Assembly: GCA_027487435.1 (NCBI GenBank)
Contig: JAIYDP010000369.1
Coordinates: forward strand, 1-45,148
Direction: 5' to 3'
Length of the DNA stretch: 45,148 nucleotides
From: Verrucomicrobiaceae bacterium
Lineage (GTDB): Bacteria > Verrucomicrobiota > Verrucomicrobiia > Verrucomicrobiales > Akkermansiaceae
Shown here: one piece after another, positions 8,302-16,670 of the stretch
How the letters are laid out: every line of letters begins with the position of its first letter
Numbering within the stretch: the first letter of the stretch is position 1
Position numbers and translations under genes: made by a program
Notes under the pieces: generated by a model
What the model saw: only the letters and a program-made list of their open reading frames with translations
Told to the model about the DNA's origin: nothing
Database searches by the model: none

Positions 8302-8894
8302 ACGCCCTGATCCTTGTAGATATCCAAAACGACTTCCTCCCCGGCGGTGCGCTTGCCGTGCCAGGCGGTGATGAAGTGATCGCCGTCGCCAATCTGCTAA
8401 TGCCCCAATTCGACATCGTCGTCGCCACGCAGGATTGGCACCCAGCCGATCATGGTAGCTTTGCCACCAATCATCCGGGACGGGAAGTTTTTGAAAACAT
8501 CGATCTCCACGGTCTACCGCAAACGCTTTGGCCTGTGCATTGTGTGGAGAACACACTCGGCGCGGAATTCGCAGATGCACTAGAAACCGTCCGTATCGAA
8601 AAGGTGTTCCGCAAAGGCACACGCCCGGAAATTGACAGTTACAGCGGCTTCCACGACAACGGACGCCGCCACAGCACCGGCATGGCGGAGTGGCTGCGCG
8701 AGCGCGGCGTCACCCACGTCACCATCTGCGGTCTCGCCACGGACTATTGCGTGAAATTCACCGCGCTGGATGCGATCGATGAAGGTTTTCACGTCACACT
8801 GGCGGTTCACGCCTGCCGTGGAGTCAATTTACAACCCGTAGATGTCGAACGAGCCATCGATGAAATGAGGCAACGTGGTGTCATCGTTGAATGA
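8298..8894 (+). CDS. pncA: Nicotinamidase
   Basis: 198 residues, starting in the ATGA overlap with nadE. It hydrolyses nicotinamide to nicotinate and ammonia, feeding PncB. The isochorismatase-like catalytic triad is aspartate 8 (ILVDIQNDF), lysine 106 and cysteine 151 (GLATDYCVKFTA). The metal-binding residues D46, H48 and H52 (DWHPADH) are in place, so it should be active. The longer open frame reaching back into nadE is out of frame with it and not real. It closes the operon: the nicotinamide released by KptA is its substrate. The following gene is 67 bases downstream and different in base composition. Confidence 0.95.
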   Translation: MNALILVDIQNDFLPGGALAVPGGDEVIAVANLLMPQFDIVVATQDWHPADHGSFATNHPGREVFENIDLHGLPQTLWPVHCVENTLGAEFADALETVRIEKVFRKGTRPEIDSYSGFHDNGRRHSTGMAEWLRERGVTHVTICGLATDYCVKFTALDAIDEGFHVTLAVHACRGVNLQPVDVERAIDEMRQRGVIVE

Positions 8895-8961
8895 TTGTCA
8901 CTCTGAGCGATTTTTACATCAATGAACCAGCAGGTGGAAACTAACGAAAGAATACCGAATC

Positions 8962-9276
8962 ATGGTTTACATTGAACGAAGGGATTGCATCATTGATGGC
9001 TCAACCTACTACATCGACGATGTTAATATTTGGGAATCTCAATGGAGCTTTCCAAAATACGTCTTTATCAAAAAAACCTTTTTCGCTTCGCCCGTAAGAA
9101 GAGACATTCGCTATTTCATGAGCAAAACTCGTCCTATCGTTTTTTGTGCTGATGAAATTTCTACTAACGTTTGGGAAATGATTGTTTTAACCAAAAACTT
9201 TAAAGATGAATTGGGGGGAAAACATGCGTTATTCTCAAAATCGTTAGATTGGAATGCATCGGAGTTTAGAAAATGA
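8962..9276 (+). CDS. Small hypothetical protein
   Basis: 104 residues, not recognised. Rich in aromatic residues, lysine and isoleucine, with no signal peptide and no clear motif. A purine-rich AACGAAAGAA stretch lies about ten bases before the ATG. The DNA is more AT-rich than the NAD operon, which hints at a different origin. The same reading frame stays open for 36 more codons after the TGA stop, up to the next gene, so this could be the front part of a longer broken gene (see the next entry). It could also be a spurious frame. Confidence 0.4.
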   Translation: MVYIERRDCIIDGSTYYIDDVNIWESQWSFPKYVFIKKTFFASPVRRDIRYFMSKTRPIVFCADEISTNVWEMIVLTKNFKDELGGKHALFSKSLDWNASEFRK

Positions 9277-9387
9277 GAGAGTTTCTCATTTACACCATGG
9301 CACTATATCAAAGGCAATCGTCTTGAACGTCTGCATCAAGCGTTGGAATCTATGTCCCGTTCAGCCCTATCCCTGCCATCATCATGA
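9277..9387 (+). pseudogene. Possible gene remnant in frame after the TGA of the preceding gene
   Basis: Directly after the TGA at 9274-9276 the same frame is open for 36 codons, reading ESFSFTPWHYIKGNRLERLH and further. It ends in a TGA that overlaps the next gene's ATG in an ATGA (9384-9387). That tight junction is typical of a real upstream partner gene, so this may be the C-terminal remnant of one, or the continuation of the 104-residue protein after a nonsense change. An open run of this length could also occur by chance. Confidence 0.3.
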
Positions 9388-10499
9388 GCGAATACCAATA
9401 CTACGAATTTCAAGCCATTGATCGAAAGTTAACGACCGAGGAGATGAGGGAAATGCGAGCTTGCTCTTCGCGTGCGCGTATCACTTCAAGTCGATTCACC
9501 AATGTCTATCATTTTGGCGATTTTAAGGCGAGGCCTCTTGACTGGATGAAGCGATATTTTGATGCGCATCTCTACGACAGCAATTTTGGCTCTCGCGTGT
9601 TTTGCCTCCGATTTCCGTTAGATTGTTTGGACGGAAAACAAATTCTCCCTTACCTAGTTGAGGGGGCTCTCGAACTTACCAAGACGGATACGCACTTGAT
9701 CCTTTCCTTTATCCTCCATACCGAAAATGACGACTATGAAGAGGTGGACAGTGAGGCAATCCTCGCAGAGTTACTGCCCATCCGCACTGCGTTGATGGAG
9801 GGTGACTATCGGGCACTTTACTTGCAGTGGCTGTCTGCCGTTGCGTATGAGTTGGTAGATGATGACGCTACCGAGCCGCCCGTTCCTGCTGGACTTTCTG
9901 TCGCAAATGTAGCGTTGGAAACGTTGATGGAATTTTTCCATTTGGATCCCGACCTCGTAATCGCAGCCGCAGCTCATAGCACTGAGATGCCCGCAAGTCC
10001 TCATCGCATCGACTTTGAAAAATGGTTAGACAGCATTTCCAGTAATGAGAAACAGGCGTGGCTGGCACAGTTTTTGGCAGGTGATTCTCCAGCCCTTCGT
10101 CGCAGTTGCCTAATGCGCTTCAAAGAAAAGTCCCCATCCACGTCACGTCCTGACAGAGCCGTTCGGACTGCCGCGCAACTTCGCTCTCGTGCCACTCAAC
10201 TGCAAGAGGAGCGCATCGAAAAGGAACGCAAGGACGCCGACCAAAAAGAGTTAGCTCGCACCGTGGCTCTAGCGGGGCAGGAAGCAGGTTTATGGGAATC
10301 GGCAAGCAAACTCTCCATGTCATCTTCCACTCGCTATAAGGAAAACGCTCTTCACACGCTCAAAGATCTTCGTCAGCTTGCCTCGGTCAACGGAGCTAAC
10401 GATGAATTTCAGGAAAAAATCAACGCGCTCATCGCTCAGCACCGCCCCAAATCGGCATTCATGAAAATGATTCAACAAGCGGGACTGACCACAGCGTAA
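9384..10499 (+). CDS. Conserved-looking hypothetical protein, unknown function
   Basis: 371 residues, cytoplasmic by appearance. The opening MSEYQYYEFQAIDRKLT and the FGDFKARPLDWMKRYFDAHLY region look like a family I have seen as an uncharacterised protein, but I cannot give a function. Residues about 255-310 are rich in charged residues (RATQLQEERIEKERKDADQK) and may form a coiled coil; the C-terminus looks helical. It starts in an ATGA overlap with an open stretch that may be the remnant of a partner gene. It lies in an AT-richer pocket between the NAD operon and an aminopeptidase gene. Confidence 0.7.
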   Translation: MSEYQYYEFQAIDRKLTTEEMREMRACSSRARITSSRFTNVYHFGDFKARPLDWMKRYFDAHLYDSNFGSRVFCLRFPLDCLDGKQILPYLVEGALELTKTDTHLILSFILHTENDDYEEVDSEAILAELLPIRTALMEGDYRALYLQWLSAVAYELVDDDATEPPVPAGLSVANVALETLMEFFHLDPDLVIAAAAHSTEMPASPHRIDFEKWLDSISSNEKQAWLAQFLAGDSPALRRSCLMRFKEKSPSTSRPDRAVRTAAQLRSRATQLQEERIEKERKDADQKELARTVALAGQEAGLWESASKLSMSSSTRYKENALHTLKDLRQLASVNGANDEFQEKINALIAQHRPKSAFMKMIQQAGLTTA

Positions 10500-10847
10500 A
10501 AAATTGTAATGGCGCATCGTATTGAAACTGTTCTCAATCGTGTGGCGGGCGATAGCAGAATCTCGCAAGGCTTCCGATTTCGGGTTTAGCGAACAAGTAA
10601 CATACTCCAGTGGAGAAACGGTAAGCTCCGCTAGAAAGCTTCGCCCACGATGAAAGGATTACTCCTCAAGATCTCGTTGCACTCAAAGCGATTCGCTGGG
10701 TCGCCCTACAAAAGGCGAGCGAGATCAGATGTTTTCTTTTTGCAACCTCAATCGAGTCCCTAAGGTTTCAGCTTATTGCTTACGTGAGGCCAAAAATGCG
10801 AAGAGAAAAGGATCGACTCTGATTGCAAGCTCACCTAACGTCATCCC
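10500..10847. other. Intergenic region with no supported gene
   Basis: About 350 bases. A plus-strand frame is open for roughly 60 codons between a TAA near 10623 and a TGA near 10820. It has no start codon of its own and no recognisable motif, so it may be a decayed coding remnant. A TTCCGATTTCGGGTTT stretch near 10572-10587 faintly resembles the end of the dispersed repeat described elsewhere, but not well enough to call a copy. No promoter or terminator is clear. Confidence 0.4.
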
Positions 10848-12023
10848 ATGTTGAGCAACATTCACTTATCGCGCTGGGCAGATGTTTTGGTTCGTCACGC
10901 TACCAACATCCAACCAGGAACAATCGTCCGCATCACATCCCAGCCAGCTGCCTACCCGCTGCTTGAAGCCGTGTATCGAAAAGTCCTTGAAGCGGGAGGC
11001 ATTCCTATCGTCAGTTGCAAGCCAGAATTTCTCACAGAATCGTTCTACGAACTCGCAAATCACGATCAACTGGATTGGGAAAACCCGCTTGCAAAACTTG
11101 AAGGTGAAATCATCGATGCATCCATCAATCTCGTCGCGACAACGAATTTGCGCGCCATGGATAAGTTTGATCCAGCGATTCCTCAGCGCGCGGCACGTGC
11201 GAACAGTGCCAACCGTGAGCTTTTCTTCCAGCGCGCTGCTGTGGCAGATGATCCAAGCATCGACACGGAACTCAAGCCACTACTTTGGACGGTGACGCTT
11301 TTCCCAACAAACGCCTACGCGCAAGATGCCGGCATGAGCTTAAAGGACTATTGTGCATTCGTGGTCAAAGCTTGCCAACTCGATCATGATGATCCAGTCG
11401 CGTTCTGGCAAAGCCTGGACAAATGGCAGAACCAACTGGCAGAAAGTCTCATGGCAGGAAGTGAACTTCATTTCTCCACTCCAGCAGGCACAGATCTCAC
11501 CGTTGATATCAAAGACATGCGCTGGCTTTCCAGCCCAGGAAGGAAAAATTTCCCCGATGGCGAAGTTTATTCAGGCCCGAATCTTCACGCGAAAAACGGC
11601 GGTGCACATGGAGTCGTGGTCTTCGATAAACGCTGCGTGTATCAAGGTCGTGCCGTGAGAAATGCCCGAGTGGTGATGGAAAATGGTATCGCCACAGAGG
11701 TGACGGCAGATGAAGGGCAAGACTTTCTTATCGCCATGCTCGATCAAGACCAAGGCGCAAGACGCATTGGGGAAGTTGCCTTTGGAACAAATCGGGCCAT
11801 CGACAGAGCAACTGGACAAATCCTCTTCGATGAGAAAATGGGCGGATCATTCCATTTAGCGTTTGGCGCCGGCTACCCCGAGACAGGAAACTGCAACAAA
11901 AGCGCCCTCCACTGGGATCTCATCGCATCACTTGGAAAAGGCTCCCGCGTCACTCTTGATGGCAAGCCATTTTGCATCGATGGCAAATTCATCAACATGC
12001 CGCCGGAGGTAACTTGGCTGTGA
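10848..12023 (+). CDS. M29 family aminopeptidase
   Basis: 391 residues, close to the usual 400-410 for this thermophilic-metalloprotease family. These enzymes remove N-terminal residues from peptides with a two-metal centre in the cytoplasm. Family features include the N-terminal phrase on exceeding-length peptides (IQPGTIVRITSQP), the FPDGEVYSGP region (about 244-253), GEVAFGTN near 313-320, and the metal-binding tail HLAFGAGYPETG followed by SALHWDLI near the C-terminus. No signal peptide. It stands alone, 140 bases before the PSCyt1 gene. Leucyl or other aminopeptidase specificity cannot be read from sequence. Confidence 0.88.
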   Translation: MLSNIHLSRWADVLVRHATNIQPGTIVRITSQPAAYPLLEAVYRKVLEAGGIPIVSCKPEFLTESFYELANHDQLDWENPLAKLEGEIIDASINLVATTNLRAMDKFDPAIPQRAARANSANRELFFQRAAVADDPSIDTELKPLLWTVTLFPTNAYAQDAGMSLKDYCAFVVKACQLDHDDPVAFWQSLDKWQNQLAESLMAGSELHFSTPAGTDLTVDIKDMRWLSSPGRKNFPDGEVYSGPNLHAKNGGAHGVVVFDKRCVYQGRAVRNARVVMENGIATEVTADEGQDFLIAMLDQDQGARRIGEVAFGTNRAIDRATGQILFDEKMGGSFHLAFGAGYPETGNCNKSALHWDLIASLGKGSRVTLDGKPFCIDGKFINMPPEVTWL

Positions 12024-12163
12024 AAAAGATGCTCTGACAAAGCGATAATTCATTTTTTTGAATCGTAGTCGCCAGACATTCGGGCAAAAGCCACTGCGGA
12101 AGATTTTTATAGAATTGCTCGATTTGAAAGGAAATCGGCGAGATTTCCGTATTTTTTTAGTCA

Positions 12164-15052
12164 ATGCTTAGGTTTTTCATCTATCTCCCACTCCTTGTAA
12201 CGCCCTTAGTCGCTGCTGTCGATTTCAGCAGGGACGTGCGCCCCATCCTCAATAAAAACTGCATCGCTTGCCATGGCGGCGTGAAAGAAGCGGGCGAGGT
12301 GTCGTTTATTTTTCGTGATCAGGTTTTAGGCAAAGGCGAATCAGGGAAATATGTCGTCGTACCGGGGAAGCCGGAGGAGTCGGAAATGATAGCTCGCGTC
12401 ATCACGGATGATCCGGACGATCTCATGCCGCAGCCCGACCACGGCCCTCGCCTCAGCAAAGCTGATGTGGAAACGCTCCGCCAATGGATCACTGAAGGAG
12501 CTAAGTGGGGTGAGCATTGGTCGTTCGCTCCACCGCAACGGCATGAGACCCTGGCGGTGAAGGATGCATCGTGGCCCACCAGCAACATTGACCATTTCAT
12601 CCTGTCCAAGCTGGAATCGAAAAACCTCTCACATTCTCCCGAAGCAAAGCCCGCCGAGTGGCTGCGCCGAGCATCGCTCGATCTCATCGGTCTGCCGCCG
12701 ACCCTTGCCGAGCTCGATGCTTTCGAGACCGCTGCAGCGAAAGATTTTCCCGCCGCCATCGCCGCCGAGACCGAGCGTCTTCTCGACTCCCCGCACTTCG
12801 GTGAGCGATGGACATCCGTATGGATGGATCTCGCCCGCTACGCGGATTCCGAAGGCCTGGGCAATGATGCCAATCGCGATGTTTGGAATTATCGCGACTG
12901 GATCATCGAGTCCTTCAACAAAGATCTACCCTACGATAAGTTCATCATCGACCAGCTCGCGGGCGATCTCATCCCCGGCTCCACGCTGGATCAGAAACTC
13001 GCCACCACATTCCACCGTCTGACCCAGACAAACAGCGAGGGCGGCACCGACGACGAAGAGTTCCGTCTGCTTGCGGCGATGGATCGTAACGTCACCACGT
13101 GGGAGGTTTTCCAAGGGTTATCAATGGGATGCGTACAATGCCACAGCCACCCCTACGATCCGATACGGCACGAGGAATACTACACCAGCCTGAGCTTCTT
13201 TAATAACGCCCGCGATGCCGACGCTGATGGCAATGCGCCACTGCTTCCTATCCCACTCGAACGCGCGAACTATCCAAAGGCGAACACTCTCATCGACAGG
13301 ATCACCGAACTCGAAAAAATCATCCATGAGAAATGGTCGGCGCTTGACGCAAAATCCGCATGGCTCCCCGTCACCGGCCTGACAGCATCCTCACCAACCG
13401 CCGAGCTGAGTGTTGTGGAAAAGGACGGATACGGGGAGTTCCGTGCCACTGACAACGCGAAAGCTGGCTCCGTTTACACATTCATTGCCACACCTCCGGC
13501 ATCGCTCACCTCTCTCTCTGCGCTTCGCCTCACCTACCTGCCTAAGGACGAGAAAAAAGCTCTGACCGATTCCGAGTGGGGCTCGTCACTCAATCACATC
13601 AAGGCGGAAAAAATTACTGTTAATGGCACAGCCGAACCGCTCAAGTTGATCGATGTCATTCCCGACGAGGCGCACCCTCTACGCGATCCGTTAGGCTCGC
13701 TGCGTGGCGGTAACGACAATTGTTGGGGCACCCACTACAAGTTCTTTCGTCCGCGCCATGCGACATTTGTCTTTGAAAAAACCATCGCGCTCGCCCCTGG
13801 AGAAACAATCCGCCTGATCATGAAAAATGGCGGCTCTTACTTAGCATCATTTCCTATGGTCGCAAAGCGCGGACGCATCGCCTTCAGCGCAGATCCTTCA
13901 TGGATCACGATGCAATCCGATGCCGCGATGCTCTCAGCCCGCAGCGAGCTCATGCAGAGCAAAACAACTCTCGCAAAAATCCCCAACGTCCGTATTCCCG
14001 TCATCGCCGAGAATGCTCCAGAGCAATCCCGCATAACCAATTATTTCAATCGCGGCAACTGGCTCGACAAAGGTGCCGTGATCTCTGCCTCCAATACGCC
14101 AAAAATTTTTCCAGCCCTGAAAGCCGACACATCAAGGCCCTCTCGTCTGGACTTCGCGAAATGGCTTGCTTCGCCACAAAATCCGCTCACCGCCCGCGTC
14201 GCAGTGAACCGCTTTTGGCTAGAACTGTTCGGAGTTGGCATAGTTCCCACGCCTGAAGATTTTGGCTCTGCCGGTGAAAAACCTACGCATCCCGAGTTGC
14301 TCGATACCCTTGCTGTCGAGTTTGCCACAGAAATGAATTGGAGCGTGAAATCCCTACTACGCAAGCTCGTCACCAGTGCCACTTATCGCCAAGCTAGCGC
14401 CGTCAGTTCCGAGCTTCACGCTCTGGATGCCGACAACCGCCTGCTCGCCCGTGGGCCACGCCAACGACTCACAGGCGAGATGGCACGCGATGCCTCGCTC
14501 ACTGTCTCGGGCCTGCTCCATTCGCAGCTTTCTGGTGCTCCGGTTTATCCTCCGCTCCCGCCCGGTGTTTGGAAGCCATTCGTTGACGGTGGCCGCTGGA
14601 AAACACCGCCGCCGGGTGATCCTCAGCGATATCGCCGCGCCGTTTACACCTACTGGAAACGTAGTATCCCCTACCCGACCTTCGCCACCTTCGATGCGCC
14701 ATCCCGCGAGCTTTGCAACAAGCGTCGCAGCCCATCGAACACACCCGTGCAGGCTCTTTCCGTGCTGAACGACCCCGCCTTTCACGAGTGCGCCCAAGCA
14801 CTGGCTCGCCGCATGAAGGACGAATTCACGGGCGACACTGGCGAAAAGATCTCCCAAGCCTACCGCGCTGCCACATCGCGCAAAATCACACCGGATCGGC
14901 TCGCTACCCTAACCGATTTATACAACGACCTGCACCAATCCTACGAAGTCGATCCAAAACTCAAGGATAGCATGGCCGCTACACCGGACGGCGCCGCTTA
15001 CACCGTCGTCGCATCTGTCCTTCTCAACCTCGACGAAGCCATCACCCGCTAA
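12164..15052 (+). CDS. Secreted PSCyt1-DUF1549-DUF1553 heme protein
   Basis: 962 residues with an N-terminal signal peptide (about 1-18). Domains in order: PSCyt1 cytochrome-like (about 19-110) with the heme motif CIACH at 33-37; DUF1549 (about 115-330), which contains a second CxxCH (CVQCH, followed by SHPYDPI) near its end; a middle beta-rich region; and DUF1553 (about 660-950, opening SRLDFAKWLASPQNPLTARV). This architecture is expanded in Planctomycetota and Verrucomicrobiota and is nearly always next to a DUF1501 gene, as here (55 bases downstream). Its biochemical role is unproven; extracellular polymer oxidation or breakdown is suggested by the sulfatase neighbours. Confidence 0.93.
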   Translation: MLRFFIYLPLLVTPLVAAVDFSRDVRPILNKNCIACHGGVKEAGEVSFIFRDQVLGKGESGKYVVVPGKPEESEMIARVITDDPDDLMPQPDHGPRLSKADVETLRQWITEGAKWGEHWSFAPPQRHETLAVKDASWPTSNIDHFILSKLESKNLSHSPEAKPAEWLRRASLDLIGLPPTLAELDAFETAAAKDFPAAIAAETERLLDSPHFGERWTSVWMDLARYADSEGLGNDANRDVWNYRDWIIESFNKDLPYDKFIIDQLAGDLIPGSTLDQKLATTFHRLTQTNSEGGTDDEEFRLLAAMDRNVTTWEVFQGLSMGCVQCHSHPYDPIRHEEYYTSLSFFNNARDADADGNAPLLPIPLERANYPKANTLIDRITELEKIIHEKWSALDAKSAWLPVTGLTASSPTAELSVVEKDGYGEFRATDNAKAGSVYTFIATPPASLTSLSALRLTYLPKDEKKALTDSEWGSSLNHIKAEKITVNGTAEPLKLIDVIPDEAHPLRDPLGSLRGGNDNCWGTHYKFFRPRHATFVFEKTIALAPGETIRLIMKNGGSYLASFPMVAKRGRIAFSADPSWITMQSDAAMLSARSELMQSKTTLAKIPNVRIPVIAENAPEQSRITNYFNRGNWLDKGAVISASNTPKIFPALKADTSRPSRLDFAKWLASPQNPLTARVAVNRFWLELFGVGIVPTPEDFGSAGEKPTHPELLDTLAVEFATEMNWSVKSLLRKLVTSATYRQASAVSSELHALDADNRLLARGPRQRLTGEMARDASLTVSGLLHSQLSGAPVYPPLPPGVWKPFVDGGRWKTPPPGDPQRYRRAVYTYWKRSIPYPTFATFDAPSRELCNKRRSPSNTPVQALSVLNDPAFHECAQALARRMKDEFTGDTGEKISQAYRAATSRKITPDRLATLTDLYNDLHQSYEVDPKLKDSMAATPDGAAYTVVASVLLNLDEAITR

Positions 15053-15107
15053 TTCTAATCCTCCCTTCCTCTGAACACTTCTCATTGAACACTAGCCAAC
15101 TTTTGCG

Positions 15108-16589
15108 ATGAACCTCTTCCAAACTCTCCAAGCCGAGAATCTCCTACACACCACACGCCGCCAGTTCTTGCGCGACTGTTCCACTGGTCTTGGCAGCATG
15201 TGGCTCGCGACTCAAGGACTCGCCAACGCAGCCGGACCACTGCAAATTTCCCACGATCCTTCTAGCCCACTTGCCCTGCAACCTCCCTCCTTTGCTCCGA
15301 AAGCAAAGCGTGTGATTTACCTCCACATGGTCGGCGCGCCGAGCCAACTCGAACTATTTGACTATAAACCCATCCTCAAAAAATACGATGGTAAGCAATG
15401 TCCCAAAGAATACCTCGAAGGCCAGCGTTTCGCTTTCATCCAAGGCATCCCGAAAATGCTCGGCCCGCAGTTCGATTTCGCCCAACACGGCAAATCCGGC
15501 ATCTGGATGTCGGATCGCCTACCGCATTTGTCCAAGCACGCCGACAAACTCTGCGTCATCAAGACCATGCAGAGCGACCAATTCAACCACGGTCCTGCGG
15601 AATTACTGGTACTCACGGGCAACCCCAACCTCGGCCATCCAGCCATGGGCTCATGGGTCACTTGGGGTCTCGGTTCGGAAAACCAGAACCTGCCCGGTTA
15701 CATGGTTCTCATTTCCGGCGGACGCTTCCCGCGCGTCGGCTCCTCGCTATGGGGCAGCGGCTATCTCCCCTCCGTTTACCAAGGTGTCCAATGCCGATCC
15801 AGCGGTGATCCTGTTCTCAATGCTGCGAACCCCGCAGGAGTTTCTGCCAACATCCGCCGCAAGGCTCTCGACTCGCTGAAAGAACTCAACCAGCGCACTT
15901 ACCATGAACTCGGCGATCCAGAAACCATAACCCGCATCGCCCAGTACGAGATGGCCTTTCGCATGCAAACTTCCGTTCCGGAAACCTTAACCATCGACGA
16001 CGAACCTCCGCACATCCACGAAATGTATGGCACCAAGCCGGGCAAGGAATCTTTCGCCAACAACTGCCTGCTCGCACGCCGCTTAGCAGAAAACGGTGTG
16101 CGCTTCATCCAACTCCACGACTGGGGATGGGACACCCACGGCTCCAATCAGGAAGAGTCGATCAAAGGTGGCTTCGTGAAAAAGTGCGAATCCATCGACA
16201 AGCCCATCGCCGCCCTTCTAACAGATCTTGATCAACGTGGCATGCTGGAAGACACACTCGTCGTCTGGGGTGGAGAATTCGGTCGCACCTCCATGCAGGA
16301 AAACCGCGGCGGCGGCGCAGCAAACAACTTCGTCGGCCGCGACCACAATCCCAATGCCTTCTGTGTCTGGATGGCCGGCGGCGGCGTGAAACCCGGTATC
16401 TCTTACGGCGAAACCGACGACATGGGCTACCATATCGCTAACAACCCCGTCCACATCCGCGACTTGCACGCTACCATGCTAAAACTCTTCGGCTTTGACG
16501 CAAAACGCCTCTCCTACCCTTTCCAAGGCCTCGATCAAAAACTAATCGGTGTCAAACCTTCGAAAGTCATCGAAGATATCATTGCCTAA
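15108..16589 (+). CDS. DUF1501 secreted protein with twin-arginine signal
   Basis: 493 residues. The N-terminus has RRQFLRD at 17-23 followed by a moderately hydrophobic stretch, a twin-arginine (Tat) export signal, implying folding in the cytoplasm before export. The rest is a DUF1501 domain, related to the sulfatase/alkaline-phosphatase fold. Visible blocks are FIQLHDWGWDTHGSN (about 336-350), VVWGGEFGRTSM (about 386-397) and GRDHNP. It forms a pair with the PSCyt1 protein upstream. Two sulfatase genes follow, so the block may act together on a sulfated external substrate; that is inferred from order only. Confidence 0.93.
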   Translation: MNLFQTLQAENLLHTTRRQFLRDCSTGLGSMWLATQGLANAAGPLQISHDPSSPLALQPPSFAPKAKRVIYLHMVGAPSQLELFDYKPILKKYDGKQCPKEYLEGQRFAFIQGIPKMLGPQFDFAQHGKSGIWMSDRLPHLSKHADKLCVIKTMQSDQFNHGPAELLVLTGNPNLGHPAMGSWVTWGLGSENQNLPGYMVLISGGRFPRVGSSLWGSGYLPSVYQGVQCRSSGDPVLNAANPAGVSANIRRKALDSLKELNQRTYHELGDPETITRIAQYEMAFRMQTSVPETLTIDDEPPHIHEMYGTKPGKESFANNCLLARRLAENGVRFIQLHDWGWDTHGSNQEESIKGGFVKKCESIDKPIAALLTDLDQRGMLEDTLVVWGGEFGRTSMQENRGGGAANNFVGRDHNPNAFCVWMAGGGVKPGISYGETDDMGYHIANNPVHIRDLHATMLKLFGFDAKRLSYPFQGLDQKLIGVKPSKVIEDIIA

Positions 16590-16670
16590 GCTGGAGATCC
16601 TAAAAGCAGGTGATCGCCAAAGGTGACTGATGATGATGCCAATACCTGAATCTAGAATGAGTCAATCACG

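Noticed and set aside
2067..8894. NARP-type NAD reconstitution phage counter-defence
   Set aside because: The known pathways rebuild NAD from ADP-ribose and nicotinamide with dedicated enzymes. Here the recycling genes are the ordinary PncA, PncB and NadE, so the match is only thematic.
8892..8907. ATTGTCACTCTG shared with 39408-39419
   Set aside because: Only 12 bases agree and the flanks differ, so it may be chance.
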